From positions 62,001-126,000 of the forward strand of contig DATASQ010000056.1 in the NCBI GenBank assembly GCA_036269135.1: a stretch of DNA of 64,000 nt. Direction: 5' to 3'. Each line of letters begins with the position of its first letter. Position 1 is the first letter of the stretch. Below, one piece after another: positions 17,514 through 26,040 of the stretch. Position numbers and translations under genes: made by a program. This DNA comes from Palsa-343 sp036269135 (GTDB lineage Bacteria; Acidobacteriota; Terriglobia; Terriglobales; Acidobacteriaceae). Under the pieces are notes generated by a model. That model searched no databases. It was not told the DNA's origin and saw only the letters and a program-made list of their open reading frames with translations.

Positions 17514-18941
17514 GTGGATCATAAACGCTACTTTTTTGAGAAGTTTGGCATCACCGAGCGGCTTCTGGAGCGGTGCCTGGGCGAGGCGCTTGCGGCGGGC
17601 GGCGATTATGCCGATTTGTACTTCGAATCCGTGGCGGCCACCTCGCTGGGTCTGGACGAGCAGATCGTCAAGTCGGCGAGCCAGGGGGTGAGCGCCGGCT
17701 GCGGCGTACGCGTGCTGAGCGGCGAGCGCACCGGGTATGCCTATACCGACGATCTCTCGGCCGACCGGCTGCTGCGCGCGGCGCGGACCGCGGCGCTGAT
17801 TGCCAGCGGGCCCTCAAAGCAGCGGGTGCAGGGCTTTACGGAGACCGAGGCGCCCAGCCTTTATCCCGCACCGGCCGCGGAGCTGGATACCGACCTCTCG
17901 CTCAAGCTGGATCTGGTGCAGCGCGCCGATCGCTCCGCGCGCCGGTACGATCCGCGCATCACGCAGGTGCGGGCCAGCTATGCCGACGAGGTGCGGCGCA
18001 TTCTGATTGCCGCCTCCGACGGGACCTTCGCCAGCGACACGCAGCCTCTGGCCCGGATGAGCGTCTTCGTGATCGCGAAGGACGCGGAGCACACCGCCAA
18101 AGGCAGTTCGGGCGGCGGCGGGCGGGTGGAGATCGACTACTTTGCCGGCGCGAAGAGCCCGGAGCATTTTGCCGAGGAGGCGGCGCGCACCGCGATTCTG
18201 CAGTTAAGCGCGGTGGCGGCGCCGGCCGGCGAGATGGAAGTGGTGCTTGGCCCGGGATGGCCTGGCGTTCTGCTGCATGAAGCGGTGGGGCATGGCCTCG
18301 AAGCGGACTTCAATCGCAAGAAGACCTCGGCGTTTGCCGGGCTCATTGGGCAGCCGGTGGCCAGCTCGAAGGTGACCGTGGTGGACAACGGGCGGATGCC
18401 TTCGCGCCGCGGCTCGCTCAATGTGGACGATGAGGGCTCGGCGACCCAGGAGACGGTGCTCATCGAAGGCGGCATCCTCAAGGGCTACCTGAGCGACAAG
18501 CTGAGCGCGCGGCTAATGGGCATCGCCGGGACGGGCAATGGGCGGCGCGAGAGCTATCAGCAGATTCCCATGCCGCGCATGACCAACACTTACATGCTGG
18601 CCGGGGAGGACGATCCGGCCGATATTCTGCGCAGCGTAAAGCGCGGCCTCTACGCCGTGAACTTCGGCGGCGGGCAGGTGGACATCACCAGCGGGAAATT
18701 CGTTTTTTCGGCGTCGGAGGCTTATCTGATCGAGGACGGCAAAATCACCGCGCCGGTGCGCGACGCGACGCTGATCGGCAACGGGCCGGAGGCGCTGAAG
18801 CATGTCTCGATGGTGGGGAACGATCTGGCGCTGGACGAAGGCATTGGCACCTGCGGCAAAGATGGGCAGAGCGTGCCGGTGGGGGTGGGCATGCCTACCG
18901 TGAAGCTGGATCGGATGACGGTGGGGGGCACGGGGCGATGA
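17514..18941 (+). CDS. tldD: TldD-type metalloprotease
   Basis: TldD half of the TldD/TldE (PmbA) zinc protease, which trims peptides such as microcin B17 precursors and unfolded substrates in the cytosol. The conserved metal motif LHEAVGHGLEAD is intact. I choose the GTG at 17514 because GAGAGGGG precedes it and the family similarity begins at DHKRYFFEKFGI; an in-frame GTG at 17451 and an ATG at 17487 are alternatives. The C-terminus GTCGKDGQSVPVGVGMP is typical. Its last codons overlap the pmbA start by 4 bases, so they form one operon. Confidence 0.92.
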   Translation: MDHKRYFFEKFGITERLLERCLGEALAAGGDYADLYFESVAATSLGLDEQIVKSASQGVSAGCGVRVLSGERTGYAYTDDLSADRLLRAARTAALIASGPSKQRVQGFTETEAPSLYPAPAAELDTDLSLKLDLVQRADRSARRYDPRITQVRASYADEVRRILIAASDGTFASDTQPLARMSVFVIAKDAEHTAKGSSGGGGRVEIDYFAGAKSPEHFAEEAARTAILQLSAVAAPAGEMEVVLGPGWPGVLLHEAVGHGLEADFNRKKTSAFAGLIGQPVASSKVTVVDNGRMPSRRGSLNVDDEGSATQETVLIEGGILKGYLSDKLSARLMGIAGTGNGRRESYQQIPMPRMTNTYMLAGEDDPADILRSVKRGLYAVNFGGGQVDITSGKFVFSASEAYLIEDGKITAPVRDATLIGNGPEALKHVSMVGNDLALDEGIGTCGKDGQSVPVGVGMPTVKLDRMTVGGTGR

Positions 18942-20320
18942 CAACCGCCGCGCAGACCGGTGTGGATCTCAGCGCGTTCGCGGCTGACATCGTGGCCCGA
19001 GCCCTGCGGGGCGGCGCGTCCGATGCCGAGGTCACGGTCCGCGAGGGCGACGAGTTTTCGACCAGCGTGCGGCTGGGCGAAGTGGAAACGCTCAAGGAAT
19101 CGGGCTCGCGCGGCGTGGGGCTGCGCGTGCTTGTGGCCGCGGACAATGGCTATCGCGTGGCGAGCACGTCGTCCAGCGATTTCACCGAAGACGGCATCGA
19201 GCATCTGGTGCGGGGCGCCGTCGCTTTGGCGGCCGTCACCAGCGTCGATCCCTTTGCCGGGCTGGCCGACGCGGAAGAATTCGGCCAGCTGAGCGGCGAC
19301 CTGCAGCTTTTTCATGAGGATGTTTACTCGTTGCCCACCGAGGAGCGCATTGCCTGGGCGCGCCGCGCCGAAGCCGCGGCCATGGCCGTCGATACGCGCC
19401 TGGTGAACAGCGATGGCGGCAGCTTTGACGCAGCCACCGGCCGGCGCATCTTCGCCAACTCCCGCGGTTTCGTGGGCGAATACCGGTCGTCGTACTGTTC
19501 TGTTTCCGCCAGCCCCATCGCTCAAAGCACCAACGGTGAAATGCAGAGGGATTTCTGGTGGTCGCAGGCGCGGGCGCTGCGCGCTCTCGACCCGCCGGAG
19601 GAGGTAGGGCGCGAAGCGGCGCGGCGCACGCTGCGCATGCTGGATGCGCGCCGCGTTCCCACCCAGCAGGCGCCCGTGGTGTTTGCGCCGGAGGTGGCGC
19701 GCGGCATGGTGGGCGCGGTTTTCGACGCCGCGGCGGGGGACGCCATTTACCGGCAGGCCTCGATCTTCGCGGGACAGTTGCACGAGCAGGTTGCGGCGCC
19801 TTCGGTCACGATCGTCGACGACGGGACGATCTGCGGCGGCTTCGGCACCTCGCCCTTCGATGCCGAGGGCCTGGCCAGCCGGCGCACGGTAATCGTCGAT
19901 CAAGGGATCCTCAACAGTTACATATTGAATACGTATGCCGGGCGCAAGCTGGGCATGAAGAGCACCGGCAACGCGGGCCGGGGTCTGGCGGGGAATCCTT
20001 ATCTGGACGCCGGCAATCTCTACATGGAGGCCGGCACGGAGACGCCCGAAGCGATCCTGCGCGGCGTGGAGCGCGGCCTCTACGTGACGCGGCTGCTGGG
20101 CCAGGGGGTGAACCTGGTCACCGGCGATTATTCCCGCGGCGCCGCGGGACTGTGGATTGAGAACGGCGAGCTGGCGTATGCCGTGCACGAGATCACCATT
20201 GCCGGCAACCTCAGGGAGATGCTGCGCAACATCACCGCCATCGGCAGCGATCTGCAGTTTCGCGGCGCCACGGCCGCACCGACTCTGCGCATCGACGGCA
20301 TGACCATCGCGGGAGCGTAA
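18938..20320 (+). CDS. pmbA: TldE/PmbA protease partner
   Basis: A 460-residue TldE/PmbA protein that pairs with TldD to make the active heterodimer. It shows the family N-terminal pattern ASDAEVTVREGDEFSTSVR and ESGSRGVGLRVLV, and the C-terminal GNPYLDAGNLYMEAG block. It lacks the HExxxH site, as expected for the TldE partner. The ATG overlaps the tldD stop (ATGA), and its own TAA overlaps the ATG of the next gene (TAATG), so three genes are likely translated as one coupled unit. Confidence 0.92.
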   Translation: MTTAAQTGVDLSAFAADIVARALRGGASDAEVTVREGDEFSTSVRLGEVETLKESGSRGVGLRVLVAADNGYRVASTSSSDFTEDGIEHLVRGAVALAAVTSVDPFAGLADAEEFGQLSGDLQLFHEDVYSLPTEERIAWARRAEAAAMAVDTRLVNSDGGSFDAATGRRIFANSRGFVGEYRSSYCSVSASPIAQSTNGEMQRDFWWSQARALRALDPPEEVGREAARRTLRMLDARRVPTQQAPVVFAPEVARGMVGAVFDAAAGDAIYRQASIFAGQLHEQVAAPSVTIVDDGTICGGFGTSPFDAEGLASRRTVIVDQGILNSYILNTYAGRKLGMKSTGNAGRGLAGNPYLDAGNLYMEAGTETPEAILRGVERGLYVTRLLGQGVNLVTGDYSRGAAGLWIENGELAYAVHEITIAGNLREMLRNITAIGSDLQFRGATAAPTLRIDGMTIAGA

Positions 20321-21570
20321 TGTTTCCCAACCAGCTCGCCTTCGACACGGCGCATCCGGCATGGGAAGCGATTCCCGCCGAAGCCGGGGTCTTCGCGCTT
20401 TTCGGCGAAGATCCTCAGGCCGAGCCTTACATCAGCCGCACCCCCAATCTGCGCCGGCGGCTGCGGCGTCTGCTCGACGCGCGGCCCGATCAAACCAGGC
20501 GGCTGCGGCTGGCTGGACATGCAGCCCGCATCGAGTACGCCCTCACCGGGTCGGATTTCGAGGCGCTGCTGCGGCTCTATGCCGCCTCCTGGTCCGCTTT
20601 TGGTGACCGCGCGCGCAAGCGCCTGCATCTGCGCCCGCCGGCTCTGCTGCGCATGACCATAGAGAACGCGTACCCCCGGGTTTATGTCACCAACAAAGTG
20701 ACAAAATCCGGCATGGAGGATCTCTACGGGCCGTTCCCGTCGCGCATTGCGGCCGAAACGTTTCTCGAGGACATGCTGGACCTGTTTAAGCTGCGCCGCT
20801 GCTATGAGGAACTCGCGCCAGACCCGGCGTTTCCCGGCTGCGTCTACTCCGAGATGAAGAAGTGCCTGGCGCCGTGTTTCCGGGGGTGCAGCGACGAGCG
20901 CTATGCCGAAGAGGCCGCTGCGGTGCGAGTGTTCCTGCGCACGCGCGGCGCGAGCCTGGCGGAGGCGCTGCGCAAGGAGCGCGACACGGCCTCAGAATTC
21001 ATGGAGTTCGAAAGGGCGGCGGAGCTGCACAGCCGCATGGCCAAAGCGGAGCAGGTGGCCGGGGAAGCGCCCGGAGCCGTCCGTCCCCTGGCGCACCTCG
21101 ACGGCATCATCGTTCAGCCGGCGGCGGAAACGGAGCACGTCGCGCTGTTTCGGCTGGCCCAGGGAATGCTGCGCGGACCCGCGTTCTATTCGGTGGCCGG
21201 TATGCGGCATCCGAACGAGGCGGCCGGTTCCACCTCGCTTTATACCCAGCCGGTCGCCCGCATGGAAGCCGTTCCGCTCGATGCAGCCGTTGTCACGGTA
21301 GCTTCGCGCGATGAACTGGAGCAGCGGCTGGAGGCGGCGCTGGCCGAACTTGCCCCCGCACCCGACGAGCCGCGCAGCCGGCGCTCCACGAAGAGCGCCG
21401 GCGATGTGGCCGACCACCTCTGCCTCTTCAGCCGCTGGTATTACCGGCCGCAGGTGAAGCGCGTGGGGGAGATCGTATTTGCGGAAGAGGACGGCACCCT
21501 CCCGGCAAAGGCAGTGCTGCGGGCGATCTCGCGGATTTACCGGGGCAAGCCCTCCGAAAAGAAGGCTTAA
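20320..21570 (+). CDS. UvrC N-terminal-half-like protein with degenerate GIY-YIG
   Basis: A 416-residue relative of the first half of UvrC. Residues 1-90 align by eye with a GIY-YIG domain but have YISRTPNLRRR where UvrC has a Y-V-G-K type core, so a catalytic Gly is lost. Then come the UvrC-like FPRLYVT-type block (AYPRVYVTNKV), YGPFPSR, and the Cys region GCVYSEMKKCLAPCFRGC. A UVR-like segment (EFMEFERAAELHSRM) follows near 230. The RNase H-like endonuclease and HhH domains of full UvrC are missing. It starts inside the pmbA stop, which is an odd context for a repair protein. Its activity is unknown. Confidence 0.7.
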   Translation: MFPNQLAFDTAHPAWEAIPAEAGVFALFGEDPQAEPYISRTPNLRRRLRRLLDARPDQTRRLRLAGHAARIEYALTGSDFEALLRLYAASWSAFGDRARKRLHLRPPALLRMTIENAYPRVYVTNKVTKSGMEDLYGPFPSRIAAETFLEDMLDLFKLRRCYEELAPDPAFPGCVYSEMKKCLAPCFRGCSDERYAEEAAAVRVFLRTRGASLAEALRKERDTASEFMEFERAAELHSRMAKAEQVAGEAPGAVRPLAHLDGIIVQPAAETEHVALFRLAQGMLRGPAFYSVAGMRHPNEAAGSTSLYTQPVARMEAVPLDAAVVTVASRDELEQRLEAALAELAPAPDEPRSRRSTKSAGDVADHLCLFSRWYYRPQVKRVGEIVFAEEDGTLPAKAVLRAISRIYRGKPSEKKA

Positions 21571-21582
21571 GGGAGCCTGGGC

Positions 21583-22290
21583 TTACGACCCGAGCACCCG
21601 GAGCAGCAGCCCGCTGCCGCTGCGAATGTTGAGCTTGCCCGCGGGCGCGGCGATCCGCATCGTGCCCACCGGCGCCGAGCGGCCCGCGTGCTGGAGCTTC
21701 ACGCCGGAATAGCCGTAGAGGCCGCACGCATCCGTCGAGAACAGCCACAGGGCCTGCGGGCGGTCATTGCCGTCGACTGCTTTTCGACAGGGCGGATTGG
21801 CAGCGAGGCGGCCGAGGGCGCCATAGGGCATGGATTGGCCCACCACGTCCGTCCCCCGGGCGACTGGACCGCCGGCGCGATAAACGACATCACCGCCGAT
21901 TTGACGGGTATTTCGATCCTCAGGGGGAAGGCCGCGGCTTGGGCCGCCTTCGGGAATCTGCGCCTCCTCCACCTCCAGCATGGAAGCAATCGCGCGCACG
22001 CTGGCGGTGATGGGGATGCGCCGGCCATGGGCGGAAACCGCGTCGAAATGAATCTCAATCCGGTCCGGCGTCGCGCTCACCACGTGGCCCAGCACCTGTG
22101 CGCCGCGGCGAATGGGCGTACCCGGGATGTTCTGCATGATCCGCGCCCGCACCGTTTCGTCGGCGTGCAGTTTCCGCGCGTTCAGTCCGGTATCGAGCTG
22201 CACCGGGAGAACGGTGCCGGCAGGGATGCGATTCTGCGCCAGCAGAGGCAACGACAAAAGGCAAAGCAGCGGCAGCCACAGGGGTTTCAT
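21583..22290 (-). CDS. Exported protein of the same family as the pair at 54.6-56.2 kb
   Basis: About 235 residues from the ATG at 22290, which has AGAGG upstream; a TTG two codons earlier is less likely. Residues 1-19 are a signal peptide (MKPLWLPLLCLLSLPLLAQ). The mature start PAGTVLPVQLDTGLNARKLHADE, then a predicted beta-rich domain with LGHVV and RIPITASVRAI, matches the pattern in the proteins at 54626 and 55448. Such domains resemble SAF/VirB10-like beta folds, but I know no biochemical role. The C-terminal half is different from the two paralogues and ends in a beta-rich stretch. Confidence 0.7.
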   Translation of the reverse strand: MKPLWLPLLCLLSLPLLAQNRIPAGTVLPVQLDTGLNARKLHADETVRARIMQNIPGTPIRRGAQVLGHVVSATPDRIEIHFDAVSAHGRRIPITASVRAIASMLEVEEAQIPEGGPSRGLPPEDRNTRQIGGDVVYRAGGPVARGTDVVGQSMPYGALGRLAANPPCRKAVDGNDRPQALWLFSTDACGLYGYSGVKLQHAGRSAPVGTMRIAAPAGKLNIRSGSGLLLRVLGS

Positions 22291-22371
22291 CGCCAACCTC
22301 TTAGCGTTGAGAGTAGCGGAGATATGGGAGAGATGCCCTGCGGCAAGACGACAGCCAGGCGGCTGTGCAGG

Positions 22372-22402
22372 AAAAAGAGCCGGGGATCAGAACGACCCCC
22401 GG
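22372..22402 (-). terminator. Candidate rho-independent terminator after the M24-like gene
   Basis: Read on the minus strand, CCGGGG and CCCCGG pair across a spacer of 11 bases and are followed by CTCTTTTTCC. The stem is short, so confidence is modest. Confidence 0.45.
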
Positions 22403-22446
22403 GTTTTGGGAGGACAACAAACCTTCGGGCCACGATACCACGAGCA

Positions 22447-22470
22447 CGCGAAAAAGCGATGATTTTCGCG
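22447..22470. promoter_or_regulatory. Inverted repeat in the gap before the 22.3 kb exported-protein gene
   Basis: CGCGAAAA and TTTTCGCG are perfect 8-base arms around AGCGATGA. It lies about 160 bases upstream of the exported-protein gene and downstream of the M24-like gene, so it could be an operator or a transcript-end hairpin. Confidence 0.3.
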
Positions 22471-22522
22471 CTCCGAGGACTTCCACGCCAGGATTTCACT
22501 CGGCCGCCGAGAAAACTGCGGG

Positions 22523-23650
22523 CTACGCCAGAAGCACGCCAGCGGAACGATACCTCGTCCCGTCCACCGCGCACTCAATCACAGGAAGCTCCGGTGTAGC
22601 CGTCAGAATCTCGATCGCGCCATCGCGGAGCAGGGCGGTGTCCTCGGCCTTGGCGCCCTGCAGACTGGGATTCCAGGCCAACCCCTGCGCCGATGCGAGT
22701 GTTTGCGTGCCGGTGGGCGTGGCCACCCAGTCGCGCTCCAGATATCCGCACGGGCCTCCCTGGTGATGATTCCCGATCTCGTCGGGAACCCCGGCGGCGG
22801 CGTAGCCCCGGGCGGCCACGGCATAGAGCCCGGACGAAGTTGCACCGGCGCGGCTGGCGTGCAGCAGTTCGGCATTGATCCTTGCGGCTTTTTCGAAATT
22901 TGCCGCCAGCTCGCCCGGCATCTGCCCAAAGTGCACGAAGCGCGTAATGGAGACGACCATGCCGTCGCGCCGCGCGCACAGGTTCAGCATGCCGTATTTC
23001 CGAAGAACGCCCTTGCGGGGCACGGCGTGCTTGTAGCGGAAGATCCGCTCATCGGCGGCCATCAGCACCACGCTGGGGGTGATGTGTTGCGCGAGCAGGT
23101 CGGCGGCCACGCGCGCGGCCATCTCGTCCTCGGTCACGCCGGGGGCGAGGCCTTTCAACAGGCGCGTGGTGGACTCGGCGACCGCGTTGCCCAGCGCTCG
23201 GAAGCGCTCCACCTCTCCCGGGAGCAGCGGCGCGCGCAGGCTGGTGAAGTTCCAGGGATAAAAGCCAGGCTGGGGTGTATCGGCCCCGATCTCCGGGCCT
23301 CCGTGCTTGTGGGCCAGATCGGCCGCAGCGTCTTCCGTCCAGGGATAGATCACGGGCTCGAACCCCAGTCCGGCAAACTCTTCGTCGGCTAAACGGGCGG
23401 CCTCATTATTCGGAGCGATGTAGTAGCGGCGGCCTTCCCGGGTCAGGAGCAGCGAGCAGACCGCAGTCTCCATGCCGAGCGCGACGCGCGCTTCCACGCG
23501 GCCCGCGGTCGCCCAGGCAAGATTCTCGTGGCGGCTGAACAGGACAGCGTTCCAGCCGTTTTCGTCCATGAGGGCGGCGAGCCGGGAGTGCTTTTCTTCG
23601 AATTCATGCTGCAGAGCTGCAGAGGCGGGCGTTGCGATGGCAGAGGTCAC
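22523..23650 (-). CDS. M24-family (aminopeptidase P / creatinase fold) protein
   Basis: About 375 residues with the two-domain layout of M24 proteins: an N-terminal creatinase-like domain (EKHSRLAALMDENGWNAVLFS) and a C-terminal pita-bread domain (VAESTTRLLKGLAPGVTEDEMAA). I use the GTG at 23650 because AGGACA sits upstream; the TTG at 23704 has no ribosome site. Of the five usual metal ligands, only the final Glu (AEDT) and possibly a His in NHHQGG are kept; the two Asp positions read as N and I in MLNLCARRDGMVVSITRF. It may therefore be non-metallo or inactive as a peptidase. The substrate is unknown. Confidence 0.8.
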   Translation of the reverse strand: MTSAIATPASAALQHEFEEKHSRLAALMDENGWNAVLFSRHENLAWATAGRVEARVALGMETAVCSLLLTREGRRYYIAPNNEAARLADEEFAGLGFEPVIYPWTEDAAADLAHKHGGPEIGADTPQPGFYPWNFTSLRAPLLPGEVERFRALGNAVAESTTRLLKGLAPGVTEDEMAARVAADLLAQHITPSVVLMAADERIFRYKHAVPRKGVLRKYGMLNLCARRDGMVVSITRFVHFGQMPGELAANFEKAARINAELLHASRAGATSSGLYAVAARGYAAAGVPDEIGNHHQGGPCGYLERDWVATPTGTQTLASAQGLAWNPSLQGAKAEDTALLRDGAIEILTATPELPVIECAVDGTRYRSAGVLLA

Positions 23651-23744
23651 AATGATTGTCCTGTCGATTGGGTGAATCGCTTTAATTCGGCACTTACGGG
23701 CCAACCGAGCAATTTACGCGCCCGATGGCGGGGAGGCAAGCGGA

Positions 23745-24734
23745 TTATCCCGGAACGGCAGACGGCGCCGGTTCCGCCGGCGTCGCTGCGGGAACCCAAC
23801 AAAGGCGGGCTGCCAGGAGAACGAGGCTGATCCAAAGCAGGTCGGCCCCGAGCAGGTGCGCCATCTGGAGCCACGTCGGCGCCAGCAGCGCTAAATCGGC
23901 TACGCCGAGCAGATATTGCAGGCCCAGCAGCCCGAGGACCAGCATCCCCAGACCGCGCGTCTCCAGGCGGCGCAACCCGCGGGCAACGATCCACACGATG
24001 AAAACCCCGGCCACCACACTGAAGGCGGGATGGAGCCAGCGGATGCGCAGCAGCCAGTTGCTGCCCGGCGAGAAATCCTGGGTAATGGCCCGCAGCAGAT
24101 TGTGCGCGGGGTAGAGCGTGTCCCCCAGAGCCGCGAGCGAGCCGGTGACCCCGACAAAAAGAACCGCAATCAGGCCGGTCAGCGCCAGGCCAGGCGCGCG
24201 CCACTGCACCGAACCGCGCATGCTTCCGCTGCGCCGCGAAAGAAAGTGCGCCGTCAAAGTCAGCGCGGCCAGGAGGAGCAGCGTGTTCGTCAGGTGCAGT
24301 CCGAGATACAGCGCCCGCGCCGGCGACTGGTTGTGCGCCACCAGACCCAGCTCGACCAGCAGGGCGCCGAGGAGCGCCTCGTTGAAGGTGAGGATCAGCA
24401 CGGCCACGGCGCACGCGCGCGCCAGGTGGCGCTTCGGCGCGGCGGCGAAGGTCCAGAAGAAAAGGCCCAGCACGCAGAGGGTATCGATGCCGCTCGTGAC
24501 CCGGTGCGACAGCTCGATGAGCGTGGCAACGCCGGGGTGATGAACGATCAGGGTGCCGTCGCACAGGGGCCAGTGCTCGCCGCAGCCGCCGCCGGAGCTG
24601 GTGGCGCGGACCGCGGCGCCCCACACGATCACCGCGACGTTATAGGCAAGCACGAACCAGGCAAAGCGGTGGAGTGCCGGTGGGACGGCCGGCGCCAGAG
24701 CGGGTTGCGTGGGAATCGCTGCAGAAGAGGTCAC
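23745..24734 (-). CDS. ctaA: Heme A synthase (COX15/CtaA)
   Basis: A 329-residue membrane enzyme that oxidises heme O to heme A for cytochrome oxidases. About eight transmembrane helices are visible. The conserved histidine-bearing segments are ELSHRVTSG, YLGLHLTNTLL, RWLHPAFSVV and LQMAHLLGADLLW, which supply the heme ligands. The N-terminal pair of Cys seen in some bacteria is replaced by GGCGEHWPLCDG, which keeps two Cys near residues 50-60. The best start is GTG and has no clear ribosome site. Its presence implies an aa3-type oxidase elsewhere in the genome. Confidence 0.88.
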   Translation of the reverse strand: MTSSAAIPTQPALAPAVPPALHRFAWFVLAYNVAVIVWGAAVRATSSGGGCGEHWPLCDGTLIVHHPGVATLIELSHRVTSGIDTLCVLGLFFWTFAAAPKRHLARACAVAVLILTFNEALLGALLVELGLVAHNQSPARALYLGLHLTNTLLLLAALTLTAHFLSRRSGSMRGSVQWRAPGLALTGLIAVLFVGVTGSLAALGDTLYPAHNLLRAITQDFSPGSNWLLRIRWLHPAFSVVAGVFIVWIVARGLRRLETRGLGMLVLGLLGLQYLLGVADLALLAPTWLQMAHLLGADLLWISLVLLAARLCWVPAATPAEPAPSAVPG

Positions 24735-24818
24735 AGAAAGAATCCGAAAAACAATTTTAAGCCGTGAATCGCCGGTTGCAGCGCAACTCGCCGCCTTGTC
24801 CCATCATCCTCCCTTAGC

Positions 24819-25115
24819 ATGACAAGGAATCGGCAGTGGTGGGCAGCAATGTTAGGAGCGGCGCTCATGGTGACGCCCGCGTTCGGGCTTCCGCGCGCGC
24901 AGAGCGATCAGGGCACGAGCGCGAAGCAGGACATGAAACAAGCCGGTCGCGACACCAGGAACGGCGCCAAAGATGCGGGGCGGGGCACGAAGAAGGCCAC
25001 GAAAAAAGGCTGGCACAAAACGAAAAAGGGCACGAAGAAGGCGTATCACAAGACGAAGAACACGACCAAAGGCGCGGTGCGCGGCGCGGATCAGGGCGCG
25101 CATCAGCCGCAGTGA
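24819..25115 (+). CDS. Exported Lys-rich repetitive small protein
   Basis: A 98-residue protein with a hydrophobic signal-like N-terminus (WWAAMLGAALMVTPAFG). The mature part is low in hydrophobic residues and very basic, built of repeats such as KKATKKGWHKTKKGTKKAYH. It is predicted to be disordered and exported. It resembles the Lys/Ala/Thr-rich tails of histone-like proteins, but the signal segment makes a chromatin role unlikely. The mature protein could bind anionic cell-envelope polymers; this is speculation. It is divergent from ctaA. No ribosome site is obvious at the chosen ATG. Confidence 0.65.
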   Translation: MTRNRQWWAAMLGAALMVTPAFGLPRAQSDQGTSAKQDMKQAGRDTRNGAKDAGRGTKKATKKGWHKTKKGTKKAYHKTKNTTKGAVRGADQGAHQPQ

Positions 25116-25123
25116 GGCAGCCT

Positions 25124-25169
25124 GTAGCCTGGAGCCTGGAGCCTGGAGCCGGGAGCCGGGAGCTGGGAG
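25124..25169 (+). repeat. 7-bp-period array (GGAGCCT type)
   Basis: Units GTAGCCT, GGAGCCT, GGAGCCT, GGAGCCG, GGAGCCG and GGAGCTG in exact phase, between two convergent genes. Confidence 0.85.
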
Positions 25170-25241
25170 ACCGACTTCCTTTGCAGCGGAAGCTCCAGGG
25201 CTCCGATTCCGCCTGGTTCCGGCCTGCCAGCTCCCGCGACC

Positions 25242-26027
25242 TCACACAAAGCGCGTATAGAAGTAGGGTCCGAGCCCGATGGTAAAGAGCAGGCAGCCGT
25301 ACAGCGCGTGCTCCAGCCAGGAGACGCACAGCGAGCGTGTGCGGCAGTAACGCCAGCCAAAGAGAAGGCCGCCAGGGAACGTGAGGGCGATCGCTACCCA
25401 GTTGCGAAAGACCAGGTGCATCAGCGCAAACGTCGCCGCGCTCACCACGATCAGCAGCCAGGCTTCGGCGCGTGGCGCCTCCGGCAGCAGCACGCGGTAG
25501 CGGTGGAAGAGAAATGCCCGGTAGGCCAGCGCCTGCGGGTAGACCGAAAGCACCGGATACAGCACCATCACCAGCGCCCAAAAGCCTGGATGCATCCGCG
25601 GCAGCGCGAGAAAGAACTGTGGCGCAAAGAGGCGGACGAGCAGCGTGACGACGACCGCTCCCGCGCAGAAGAGCGCCAACATCGGCAGCAATTGGCGACG
25701 GAGCGGTGCGGCGTTCCAAAGCTGTTTGCGGTCGAAGGTTGGGTCGCGCAGCAGAGCCACCAGGCAGTAGGCGCCGACCGCCCACAAAATCGGTATGGGT
25801 GGAACGTGGCGGATCAGCCTTAGAGCCAAAACCAGCGGCAGCCCCAGAAACAGCAGCACAAACTCGCACCCCAGAAAGAGTCGCGAGGTACGGAGCGGCG
25901 GGACGTCGGGCGCGGCCGAACGCGGCGGCAGCAGATGGATCACCGTCATTTCGACGGGCGGCGCTTCGGACGCCGCTTCCGAGGTTCGGGGCTGCAGGGC
26001 GCGTTGGATGGCCGTGCGGGGAGTCAT
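25242..26027 (-). CDS. CPBP/CAAX-protease-like membrane protein lacking the usual Glu pair
   Basis: A 261-residue membrane protein with the CPBP (CAAX protease and bacteriocin-processing) layout. The first motif, normally EExxxR, is YPQALAYRAFLFHRY here, so the Glu pair is Gln-Ala while Arg is kept. The histidine motifs FALMHLVFRNW and LEHALYG are present. Several hydrophobic helices match the family. It may be a non-catalytic binding protein, or use altered chemistry; I cannot tell. No neighbour suggests a substrate. Confidence 0.72.
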   Translation of the reverse strand: MTPRTAIQRALQPRTSEAASEAPPVEMTVIHLLPPRSAAPDVPPLRTSRLFLGCEFVLLFLGLPLVLALRLIRHVPPIPILWAVGAYCLVALLRDPTFDRKQLWNAAPLRRQLLPMLALFCAGAVVVTLLVRLFAPQFFLALPRMHPGFWALVMVLYPVLSVYPQALAYRAFLFHRYRVLLPEAPRAEAWLLIVVSAATFALMHLVFRNWVAIALTFPGGLLFGWRYCRTRSLCVSWLEHALYGCLLFTIGLGPYFYTRFV

Positions 26028-26040
26028 GGCGGATCGTAGT

